DNA from: CBDVAK01 sp965371945
GTDB taxonomy: Bacteria; Pseudomonadota; Gammaproteobacteria; Competibacterales; JAHEDQ01
DNA length: 14,114 nt
NCBI GenBank assembly: GCA_965371945.1
Contig: CBDVAK010000062.1
Span: 1-14,114 of the forward strand
Direction: 5' to 3'
Shown here: positions 7,992-14,114 of the stretch, in pieces
Position numbering within the stretch: the stretch's first letter is position 1
How the letters are laid out: every line of letters begins with the position of its first letter
Translations under genes and position numbers: made by a program
The notes under the pieces: model-generated
Told to the model about the DNA's origin: nothing
Database searches by the model: none
The model's input: only the letters and a program-made list of their open reading frames with translations

Positions 7992-9632
7992 ATGACGACA
8001 ACCATCTGCACCCAGCCGTTCCAGGACCAGAAACCGGGCACTTCCGGTCTGCGCAAGAAAGTCAGCGTGTTCCGGCAGAAACACTATCTGGAAAACTTCC
8101 TACAGTCTTTGTTCGACGTACTGGAGGGCTGCAGTGGCAGTACGCTGGTCCTGGGCGGTGACGGTCGCTATTTCAATCAGCAGGCTTTGCAGACCGTACT
8201 GCGGATGGCGGCAGCCAACGGCTTCGGCGAGGTGCTGGTCGGTCGTGACGGCCTGCTGTCCACACCAGCGGCATCCTGTGTGATCCGCAAGTACCAGGCG
8301 CTGGGTGGAATCATCCTGTCCGCCAGCCACAACCCCGCGGGGCCTGAAGGCGATTTCGGCATCAAGTACAACGGCAGCAACGGCGGACCTGCGAACGAAG
8401 AACTGACCGAAGCCATCTACCGGCGCAGCCTCGAGATCGATCGCTATCTCATCCTCGCAGGGGGGGACATCGATCTTGGCCGCCCCGGTGCCCATCGGCT
8501 TGGCAACATGCGGGTGCGGGTGATCGACCCGGTGACCGACTATGCACAGCTGATGGAGACGCTGTTCGACTTCGACCGTCTGCACGATGCCATCGGCAGC
8601 GGTCCGCTGACGCTGCGATTCGATGCCATGAACGCGGTCACGGGACCGTATGCGCACGCCATACTCGAAGACCGTCTTGGTGCCCCACAAGGCACGGTGA
8701 TGCGGGGGCAACCCCTGGCGGACTTTGGTGGTTGCCACCCCGATCCGAATCTGGTCCACGCCGGTGCTCTGGTCGATCTCATGAACGGCCCCGGGGCACC
8801 TGATTTTGGCGCCGCCTCGGATGGCGATGGCGACCGCAACATGATCCTGGGCCGTCATTGCTACGTGACCCCAAGCGACAGCCTCGCGGTGCTGGCGGCC
8901 AACGCCCACCTGGTGCCCGGCTACCGTCGGGGCATACTCGGTGTGGCGCGTTCCATGCCGACCAGTCGGGCGGTGGACCGGGTGGCGGCGGCCATGGGTA
9001 TCCCCTGCTACGAAACCCCGACGGGATGGAAGTTTTTCGGCAATCTGCTTGACGCCGGACGCATCAATCTGTGCGGTGAGGAGAGCTTTGGCACCGGGTC
9101 GGATCATGTCCGCGAGAAAGACGGGCTTTGGGCGGTACTTTTCTGGCTCAACGTGATCGCTATCCGTGGCGAATCGGTGGCCAAAATACTGTGCGATCAC
9201 TGGGCACGCTACGGCCGTGATTTCTATACCCGACACGACTATGAGAACGTCGATACCGAACGTGCTGGCGAATTGATGTCCCGTTTGCGGGCCCGCCTGC
9301 CGGCACTGGTGGACCGCAACATCGATGGTTACCGGATCTCACTGGCGGATGAATTCAGCTACACCGATCCTGTCGACGGCAGCGTCAGCGAGGGTCAGGG
9401 GATGCGATTGTTGCTGGAACGTAGCGGTTCCGAGGCGCGCATCGTCTATCGTTTATCGGGTACCGGCACCCAGGGAGCGACACTGCGAGTCTATATCGAG
9501 AGCTTCGAGGCCGAGCCCGATCGTCACGGCGAAGATCCGCAACAGCATCTTGCCGGGCTGATTCGCGGTGCCTCCGCGATCGCTGACATCGAGGCGATTC
9601 TGGGGCGCGAGAAAGCGGATGTGGTGACTTGA
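7992..9632 (+). CDS. pgm: Phosphoglucomutase, alpha-D-glucose phosphate-specific
   Basis: This enzyme interconverts glucose-1-phosphate and glucose-6-phosphate in the cytoplasm, linking glycolysis to glycogen and nucleotide sugars. At 546 residues it has the size and N-terminus (FQDQKPGTSGLRKKV) of the PGM1-type branch. Key sites: phosphoserine Ser112 in SASHNPAGP; Mg2+ loop DGDGDRN with Asp277, Asp279 and Asp281; sugar loop GEESFG (362-367); and the C-terminal phosphate loop RLSGTGTQGATLR. All four domains are complete. ATG 7992 is chosen because GGAG lies 5 bases upstream and the protein then begins with the usual MTTT-type tail; an in-frame ATG at 7941 has no ribosome site. It is divergent from glgB-glgX, which supports a role in supplying glucose-1-P for glycogen or using that from breakdown. 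A downstream gene converges on it after 75 bases. Confidence 0.96.
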   Translation: MTTTICTQPFQDQKPGTSGLRKKVSVFRQKHYLENFLQSLFDVLEGCSGSTLVLGGDGRYFNQQALQTVLRMAAANGFGEVLVGRDGLLSTPAASCVIRKYQALGGIILSASHNPAGPEGDFGIKYNGSNGGPANEELTEAIYRRSLEIDRYLILAGGDIDLGRPGAHRLGNMRVRVIDPVTDYAQLMETLFDFDRLHDAIGSGPLTLRFDAMNAVTGPYAHAILEDRLGAPQGTVMRGQPLADFGGCHPDPNLVHAGALVDLMNGPGAPDFGAASDGDGDRNMILGRHCYVTPSDSLAVLAANAHLVPGYRRGILGVARSMPTSRAVDRVAAAMGIPCYETPTGWKFFGNLLDAGRINLCGEESFGTGSDHVREKDGLWAVLFWLNVIAIRGESVAKILCDHWARYGRDFYTRHDYENVDTERAGELMSRLRARLPALVDRNIDGYRISLADEFSYTDPVDGSVSEGQGMRLLLERSGSEARIVYRLSGTGTQGATLRVYIESFEAEPDRHGEDPQQHLAGLIRGASAIADIEAILGREKADVVT

Positions 9633-9707
9633 AACGTGACCAGGGACCGGCTCAACCGGGGGCCAGGGCCAACCTGAGTTCCGCCAAGAGGGTGTGATGT
9701 TGCATCG

Positions 9708-11024
9708 TCAGTTGCGTTGGCCCGTTGCCCTGGTGTTCGTGTTTGCCGGCAGCAGATCGAGTGCGAGGATCCTGGCCGAGATCGCCTCCGCGATAAGTCG
9801 CTGACCCTTCTCACTGTTGTGGGCATCGTAGGGAAACAGATACAGCGACCCGGGATCATCCTGGGCCTCCAGGAACGGGGTGACATCCACGAAAGGGAGT
9901 CCATGATCGCTGGCGGCAGCCGCGACGTAGCGGTTCACCACCTGCATATCCGGCTCATTCAACTGAACAGAGTCCGGAATCATCACCACCAGCACCTCAC
10001 TGCCCGCCTCCCTGGCAGCACTTGCGAATTCACCCAGCACTGCTGCAAATTCCACATAGCGCTGCTTTTCAAACTTACCGGTCATGATCCTGTAGTTGAA
10101 ATCAGTCGGATTTTCCGGCCCCCAGAGTTTCTTCCTCTTGGCAATGTTTCGAACGTAGGACGTACCTCGGTTGTAACCACGATACTTGTACTCGTACAGA
10201 GTCTCGACGTTGGCAAGAAAGTTCTGCAGGTAGAATCTGTTGGTATGGAGTTCGGCAAATTTCCCGCTGAACGGGTTGTTGCCCTGATATCCGTCGACAG
10301 TCGCCCGTAACGGGCGCTCAGACTCATGCAGGTCATCTTCGAAGATACCCAGAATAATCAGGTCCGGCCGATAAGGAAGCACCTTGTTCTTGAGGACTTC
10401 AATATGCTGCCACATATTGTGGCCTATGATTCCGGCATTGATGACTTCCGCGGGAATGTTTTCACTGGCGAGAATTGTCTCCAGTTGCTTGGGGTAGCTG
10501 TCCTCCAGATCGACTCCCATGCCGAAAGTAAAGGAATCCCCGATCGCTACGATTCGATAACCATCGTCGTCTTTCGCTGGCAGATCACGGCTGTCTCTGA
10601 AACCGGCGGAATTGATCTCGTAGTACTCCCCGAGGGCACCGTAGCCTGCGGAACCGGGTTCCAGGTCCCACGCGAAGACAGGTGAAGCCCGGTGAATTTG
10701 AAGGAAGCGGCCTTGCGTGATGGGTGCATCCCATATCCGTAGCGTGATTTCGATCATGGCCAGGGAAAAAACGACCGAGCCGATGATCAAAAGAAGGTTC
10801 TTGAATTCGACACTGATCACCAGGCGAATAAACAAGAGGATGAAGAACTTCTGCAGTGGCGAATGCAGGTGGGAGGACTTTATCAAGGTGATGCCGGCAA
10901 CTGTGTAGTCCACCGGACCCGACACGGCTATGGCCACCACCAGGATCAGCATGATGACCATGCCTATGTCGAGGAGCCATTTCAGACCGACACTCAGAGT
11001 TCCCCTGATTCCTGAAACAGGCAT
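9708..11024 (-). CDS. Membrane-anchored SGNH/GDSL hydrolase-family protein (AlgJ/AlgX-like role possible)
   Basis: A 438-residue protein with two or three N-terminal hydrophobic segments (about 14-36 and 74-97, perhaps 57-70) and a large SGNH domain probably facing the periplasm. SGNH blocks seen: block I VAIGDSFTFGMG with nucleophile Ser164; block II NAGIIGHN (196-203) with its Gly; block V DAHNSEKGQRL with Asp400 and His402. Block III, normally with Asn in a G-x-N-D type sequence, reads LGIFEDDLHE (225-234), so the oxyanion Asn seems replaced by an acidic residue. ATG 11024 has GAGGA 6 bases upstream. It follows an AlgI-like MBOAT gene. Such pairs move acyl groups from the membrane protein to a polysaccharide, so acetyl transfer or removal on an envelope glycan is the likely role (inference from context). 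An esterase unrelated to the MBOAT cannot be ruled out. Confidence 0.82.
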   Translation of the reverse strand: MPVSGIRGTLSVGLKWLLDIGMVIMLILVVAIAVSGPVDYTVAGITLIKSSHLHSPLQKFFILLFIRLVISVEFKNLLLIIGSVVFSLAMIEITLRIWDAPITQGRFLQIHRASPVFAWDLEPGSAGYGALGEYYEINSAGFRDSRDLPAKDDDGYRIVAIGDSFTFGMGVDLEDSYPKQLETILASENIPAEVINAGIIGHNMWQHIEVLKNKVLPYRPDLIILGIFEDDLHESERPLRATVDGYQGNNPFSGKFAELHTNRFYLQNFLANVETLYEYKYRGYNRGTSYVRNIAKRKKLWGPENPTDFNYRIMTGKFEKQRYVEFAAVLGEFASAAREAGSEVLVVMIPDSVQLNEPDMQVVNRYVAAAASDHGLPFVDVTPFLEAQDDPGSLYLFPYDAHNSEKGQRLIAEAISARILALDLLPANTNTRATGQRN

Positions 11025-11030
11025 GCACAG

Positions 11031-11035
11031 TCCTC
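11031..11035 (-). promoter_or_regulatory. Ribosome binding site of the SGNH hydrolase gene
   Basis: GAGGA on the minus strand, 6 bases before ATG 11024. It lies only 8 bases beyond the T-rich tail of the hairpin at 11044-11072. Confidence 0.7.
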
Positions 11036-11043
11036 ATTACTCA

Positions 11044-11072
11044 GAAACAAAGGCGATTTCCGCCAATCGCCT
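11044..11072 (-). terminator. Hairpin with T-rich tail between MBOAT and SGNH genes
   Basis: On the minus strand AGGCGATT and AATCGCCT (11065-11072 and 11051-11058) form a perfect 8-base stem around a 6-base loop, followed by a TTTGTTT-like tract. This looks like a moderate intrinsic terminator for the MBOAT transcript. The tract is interrupted by a G, so read-through into the SGNH gene is likely; the element could equally be an attenuator or an RNA-stabilising hairpin. Confidence 0.5.
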
Positions 11073-11127
11073 GATCGTAGGGATCGACGATGTGCAGCGC
11101 ATAGCAAGCGCGATCGCGTCCAGATTT

Positions 11128-12534
11128 CTAGAACTGGAAGTAGATGAACTCGCTGTAGCCTCCGCTGCCGACTTCGAGCACCAGATAGACCAGCACCAGG
11201 CCGGTCAGCACGGCTTTCCAACGTGCCGGGCGCAGGCGTTCCACCGCCAATTGGTAACTGGACGGACCGAGTGTGGCGATCAATGCACCGCCCAGGATCA
11301 GGCGCCAGAATCTGGCCTTGATCTCTTCGCTGCCGGCCGACAGGCCGTTGAAGCCGAACATGCCCTGTATGATCTCCCACGCCGCCGGGAAACTTTCCGC
11401 GCGAAACAGCACCCAGGCCAGCATCACGAACAGCAGCGTCAACAGCCAACCCACCACGGCCGGCATCTTCAAACCGGCACGATTCCACAACTGATTGATG
11501 GCCAGCGCCAGACCGTGCAGGCCACCCCAAATCACAAAGGTCCAGCCGGCGCCGTGCCAGAGTCCGCCCAGCAGCATGGTGACCAACACTGCCGCCACCT
11601 GGTGTGAGGGGCCGAGACGGTTTCCACCCATGGGGATATACAAATAGTCGCGCAGGAAATGCGACAAGGTCATGTGCCAGCGTTGCCAGAATTCACGGAT
11701 CGAAGTCGCCCGGTACGGGATATTGAAGTTGAGCGGAATCCGGTAACCGAACATCAGACACAGACCAATGGCCATGTCGGAGTATCCGGAGAAATCAAAA
11801 TAGAGTTGTAGTGTGTAGGCACTGGAAGCCAGCCAGCCCTGGGTAAGCCCCACCGCGCCGCCACCCAGCGCATCGTCGAAAATCGGCGTGGCCAGGGCTG
11901 CAAAGCGATCGGCCAGCACCACCTTCTTGAACAAGCCAACCGTGAACAGCGTCAACCCTTTGGAGATGTTTTCGTAGAACTCTTCGCGTAACGGATTGAG
12001 CGCAAACTGATGGATGATCTGATCGTGGCGCACGATGGGCCCGGCAATCAGTTGCGGGAAGAAGGTCACGAACATGGCATACGACAGAAAACCGTACTCG
12101 TGGGTCTGCCGCCGCCAGGCATCGACAAGATAGGAAATCTGCTGGAAGGTGAAAAACGAAATCGCCAGTGGCAACGCGATCGACTCCAGTTGCCAACCGT
12201 TGCCGGTCATCCCGTTGACCGAGTCGACGAAAAAATTGGCATACTTGTAGTAGCCGATCAGCGCTAGGTTGGCGGTGATACCCAGCACCAGGGCGCCCAA
12301 ACGGCGACGCCCATGGCGGGAGCCCGACAGGTAGCGCCCCAGCGCGAAATTGAACAACACAGAACCCACCAGCAGGAGTACGTAATTCGGGTTCCAGTAG
12401 CCGTAAAAGAATAATGAAGCCAGCACCACCCAGGCGGTCGCCGCCCGCGGTAAGTTGCGCGACCAGAGCGCCAGAAAGCCCGCCAGCGCCAGCGGCAGAA
12501 ACAGTAGAATGAAGACTTGGGAGTTGAACAGCAT
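11128..12534 (-). CDS. MBOAT-family O-acyltransferase, AlgI/DltB type
   Basis: A 468-residue multi-pass inner-membrane protein, the normal AlgI length. It begins MLFNSQVFILLFLPLAL and has about ten hydrophobic segments. Family signatures are complete: LYFDFSGYSDMAIG (244-257), FGYRIPLNFNIPYRA (262-276), the EFWQRWHMTLSHFLRDYLY segment (281-299), YIPMGGNR, and the catalytic-channel histidine His327 in GGLWHGAGW, with a second histidine, His340, in GGLHG. In AlgI relatives this protein carries acetyl groups across the membrane for O-acetylation of alginate or similar glycans. No alginate genes are present, so the acceptor is unknown and the name algI is not given. ATG 12534 is used; only a weak GGAA lies about 10 bases upstream. 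It is transcribed towards the SGNH gene 103 bases downstream and is divergent from the DUF3574 gene. Confidence 0.92.
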   Translation of the reverse strand: MLFNSQVFILLFLPLALAGFLALWSRNLPRAATAWVVLASLFFYGYWNPNYVLLLVGSVLFNFALGRYLSGSRHGRRRLGALVLGITANLALIGYYKYANFFVDSVNGMTGNGWQLESIALPLAISFFTFQQISYLVDAWRRQTHEYGFLSYAMFVTFFPQLIAGPIVRHDQIIHQFALNPLREEFYENISKGLTLFTVGLFKKVVLADRFAALATPIFDDALGGGAVGLTQGWLASSAYTLQLYFDFSGYSDMAIGLCLMFGYRIPLNFNIPYRATSIREFWQRWHMTLSHFLRDYLYIPMGGNRLGPSHQVAAVLVTMLLGGLWHGAGWTFVIWGGLHGLALAINQLWNRAGLKMPAVVGWLLTLLFVMLAWVLFRAESFPAAWEIIQGMFGFNGLSAGSEEIKARFWRLILGGALIATLGPSSYQLAVERLRPARWKAVLTGLVLVYLVLEVGSGGYSEFIYFQF

Positions 12535-12576
12535 GGTGCAAGTTCCGAATCACCGGGTGCATGCGAGGACGGTGCC

Positions 12577-12590
12577 GCGCTGGCCAGCGC
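12577..12590. repeat. Perfect 14-base palindrome in a divergent promoter region
   Basis: GCGCTGGCCAGCGC is fully self-complementary and lies 42 bases before the MBOAT start and 53 bases before the DUF3574 start. It could be an operator for a dimeric regulator. In GC-rich DNA about one such palindrome per 14 kb is expected by chance, so this rests mainly on its position. Confidence 0.3.
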
Positions 12591-12643
12591 CGGATGCCCT
12601 CCGGCCGATTCGATCGACAGCTCCTGTGTACGTATATCAATGG

Positions 12644-13147
12644 ATGAGAATCGGCGCGCAGTATAACCGAGCAGCCCGATTGTGGAACCCGAGCCGCGAC
12701 TGCCGGGTCCCGCGGGTGGTGCTGTTTTGTCTGCTGTCCGCGGCGACCCTGATGCAGGGATGCACCACTCCCCTGCACGGCCCACCACAGGTCGCCCAAA
12801 GCTGGACCCGTACCGAGCTGGTATTTGGTCTGTCGCGAGCGGACGGCAGCGTCATCGCCGAGCGTTGTTGGCAGCAGTTCGTCGAGCAGCAGATCACACC
12901 GCGCTTTGTGGATGGATTCACCCTGATCCCGGCCAGCGGGCAATGGACCATGAACGACGGGCGCACCCTGCGCGAAAATGCAAGAATCCTGCTGCTGGTG
13001 TATCCCGACAGCGCGGCGGTCAATACGCGCATCGAACAGGTTCGGATCGCCTACATGACCCGTTTCAACCAGGAGGCGGTGCTCAGGATCAGTCAGCCGG
13101 CAACCGTTTCGCTACGGCCACATGCCAAGGGCCGCAGAAAAAAATAA
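12644..13147 (+). CDS. DUF3574 family putative lipoprotein
   Basis: A 167-residue protein of unknown function. The N-terminus has a long basic region, a hydrophobic stretch VVLFCLLSAATLMQ and Cys40 in LMQGC, an imperfect but acceptable lipobox, so an exported lipoprotein is predicted. The body, from about 54 to the end, has DUF3574 features: WTRTELVFGLSRADG, ITPRFVDGFTLIPASGQW, LRENARILLLVYPD and RIAYMTRFNQEAVLRI. No catalytic motif is recognised. The start is uncertain: ATG 12644 gives a long n-region, and GTG 12716 would give a short, more usual signal peptide, but neither has a clear ribosome site. Upstream frame continuation into the antisense of the MBOAT gene is not considered coding. 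The LysE-type exporter gene follows after 22 bases, so the two probably form one unit. A very basic C-terminal tail (GRRKK) closes the protein. Confidence 0.8.
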   Translation: MRIGAQYNRAARLWNPSRDCRVPRVVLFCLLSAATLMQGCTTPLHGPPQVAQSWTRTELVFGLSRADGSVIAERCWQQFVEQQITPRFVDGFTLIPASGQWTMNDGRTLRENARILLLVYPDSAAVNTRIEQVRIAYMTRFNQEAVLRISQPATVSLRPHAKGRRKK

Positions 13148-13169
13148 TGATCCCACAGAGAAATGGGCG

Positions 13170-13784
13170 ATGACGATCTGGAATCTGGCCGGACTGGCGG
13201 GCGCCATGTTCCTGCTCGCGATCACCCCGGGGCCGGGCGTGTTTGCCACTACCGCAAGAGCGCTGGCGTCCGGGTTTGCTCACGCCAGTGCGGTGGTGGC
13301 CGGAATCGTCGTCGGCGATCTGCTGTTTCTGCTGCTGGCCATCTACGGTCTGTCGGCCATCGCAACTGTGCTCGGGGATCTGTTTGCAGTGGTCAAGATC
13401 GCCGGCGGGAGCTATCTGGTCTGGCTGGGGATACGAGTGTGGAGATCCCCACCCCGACAACTCCACGACACGCCCGTGCGAGCGCTGTCCTGGAAAGCCA
13501 CGTTCATGAGCGGGCTGGTGATTACACTGGGCAACCCCAAGGTGATACTTTTTTACCTCGGTTTCCTACCCACATTCATCGACCTCACCCAGATGAGCCT
13601 TGCCAGCGTGGCCGTGGTGGCAATCGTGGTATCGGCGGTTCTGGGCGGCGTGCTGCTCGGCTATGCGGTGCTGGCGGCCCGGGCCCGCACCTTCTTTCAG
13701 GGACAGCGGGCCCAGCGCAACATGAACCGCAGTGCCGGCGCGGTGATGATCACCACCGGCGCAATCCTGATCGCGAAAAACTGA
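13170..13784 (+). CDS. LysE/RhtB-family amino-acid exporter
   Basis: A 204-residue inner-membrane protein, the standard length of the family, with about six hydrophobic segments. Family marks: MFLLAITPGPGVF with the TPGP turn (19-22), AGIVVGDLLFLLLAIYG, KIAGGSYLVWLGIRVWRS, and the second-half repeat FMSGLVITLGNPKVILFYLGFLPTF. Members export amino acids such as homoserine, threonine, lysine or arginine; the substrate cannot be read from the sequence. ATG 13170 is chosen since the protein then starts MTIWNLAGL right before the first membrane segment; an in-frame ATG at 13122 inside the DUF3574 gene would add a polar tail. The ribosome site is weak (AGAG at 13157-13160). It is second in a unit with the DUF3574 gene. 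No LysG-type regulator is adjacent. Confidence 0.92.
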   Translation: MTIWNLAGLAGAMFLLAITPGPGVFATTARALASGFAHASAVVAGIVVGDLLFLLLAIYGLSAIATVLGDLFAVVKIAGGSYLVWLGIRVWRSPPRQLHDTPVRALSWKATFMSGLVITLGNPKVILFYLGFLPTFIDLTQMSLASVAVVAIVVSAVLGGVLLGYAVLAARARTFFQGQRAQRNMNRSAGAVMITTGAILIAKN

Positions 13785-13908
13785 GAGCCGGCATTCCTGT
13801 GCGGCGGCAGCGGCTGGCATCCGCCAGCGCGTGGGGCTATGCTGCACACAGCGGCTGCCCGGGCTTGGAATCGATGGGCATGCGCGTACAAGAATTTATA
13901 GACACCAT

Positions 13909-13914
13909 GGGGGA
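13909..13914 (+). promoter_or_regulatory. Ribosome binding site deciding the GTG start of the TRAP binding protein
   Basis: GGGGGA, 6 bases before GTG 13921. The ATG codons at 13907 and 13916 are in other frames, so GTG is the only fitting start. Confidence 0.6.
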
Positions 13915-13920
13915 TATGAC

Positions 13921-14114
13921 GTGTCGGATACTCACAATGACGAAAATACCCGTAGCAAATCATCACGCCGCAAGTTTCTGAAGAGCAGTGCGGCCACCGT
14001 GGCTGCAGGTACTGCGGTGGTGGCGGCACCCTATATCGCCAGGGCCGCCGAGCCCATCGTGCTCAAGGTTCAGGCTGCCTGGGGCGGCGGCATCTTTCTG
14101 GAATTCGCGCAGGA
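13921..14114 (+). CDS. TRAP transporter solute-binding protein, DctP type, Tat-exported (5' part)
   Basis: Only the first 64 codons are present; the gene runs off the window. It begins at GTG 13921 (MSDTHNDENTRSK). Residues 15-20 read SRRKFL, a twin-arginine signal motif, followed by a mild hydrophobic stretch (KSSAATVAAGTAVVAAP) and a likely cleavage near ARAAE. The mature start, PIVLKVQAAWGGGIFLEFAQ (48-67 at most), matches the first beta strand of DctP-type TRAP binding proteins, where a Trp and a small-residue loop precede a helix. These periplasmic proteins hand organic acids or similar solutes to the DctQ/DctM membrane pair, whose genes may follow outside the window. A gap of 136 bases separates it from the LysE gene; TATAGA at 13897-13902 is a possible -10 without a -35. 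Family assignment rests on a short stretch. Confidence 0.72.
   Translation, partial: MSDTHNDENTRSKSSRRKFLKSSAATVAAGTAVVAAPYIARAAEPIVLKVQAAWGGGIFLEFAQ

Noticed and set aside
6464..8161. Long plus-strand open frame (565 codons) opposite glgB
   Set aside because: It is antisense to an intact, highly conserved GlgB; its product shows no domain. Long antisense frames are common in GC-rich coding DNA. The same applies to 856-2061 opposite the HD gene and 8100-9236 opposite pgm.
9633..9707. Bidirectional terminator between the convergent pgm and SGNH genes
   Set aside because: Only 4-base CCGG pairings with short loops and no T-run on either strand.
13813..13828. GCTGGC/GCCAGC hairpin after the LysE gene as a terminator
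   Set aside because: A 6-base stem without a T-run; similar short stems are frequent in this GC-rich DNA.

Overview
The window reads as an ordinary chromosomal stretch of a fairly GC-rich Gammaproteobacterium. This rests on protein style only: GlgB/GlgX, AlgI-type MBOAT, RhtB/LysE exporter and a Tat-exported TRAP binding protein. No rRNA or marker gene is present, so the genus cannot be named. I see no phage, transposon, CRISPR, tRNA or rRNA. There are eleven protein genes, the last cut by the window end, in short transcription units of alternating direction.

Layout: (1) 41-1683, minus strand: an HD-domain phosphohydrolase followed, with a 4-base ATGA overlap, by a HAD phosphatase. (2) 1684-2005: a 322-base divergent gap with no convincing gene. 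(3) 2006-2455, plus: a UspA-type universal stress protein, followed directly by a cluster of three DnaA-box-like 9-mers (2462-2496) in a 317-base gap. (4) 2773-3483, plus: a zinc-ribbon SAM methyltransferase, convergent with (5) 7861-3502, minus: glgB then glgX, 4 bases apart. (6) 7992-9632, plus: phosphoglucomutase, divergent from glgB across a 130-base shared control region. (7) 12534-9708, minus: an AlgI-like MBOAT O-acyltransferase and a membrane-anchored SGNH hydrolase, separated by a hairpin with a T-rich tail. (8) 12644-13784, plus: a DUF3574 lipoprotein and a LysE/RhtB exporter. (9) 13921 to the end, plus: the N-terminus of a Tat-exported TRAP (DctP-type) solute-binding protein.

How they work together: phosphoglucomutase interconverts glucose-6-P and glucose-1-P, the precursor for glycogen; GlgB adds alpha-1,6 branches and GlgX removes them during breakdown, so 3502-9632 is a glycogen module lacking synthase, glgC and phosphorylase inside the window. 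The MBOAT/SGNH pair is a likely acylation system for an envelope or exported polysaccharide, of unknown substrate. The most unusual signals are the DnaA-box cluster after usp, the hairpin placed almost on the ribosome site of the SGNH gene, and several non-ATG starts (GTG for the HD gene, glgB and dctP; TTG for glgX). I found no convincing new multi-gene system; the accessory-looking pairs (HD+HAD, DUF3574+LysE) are the best leads.
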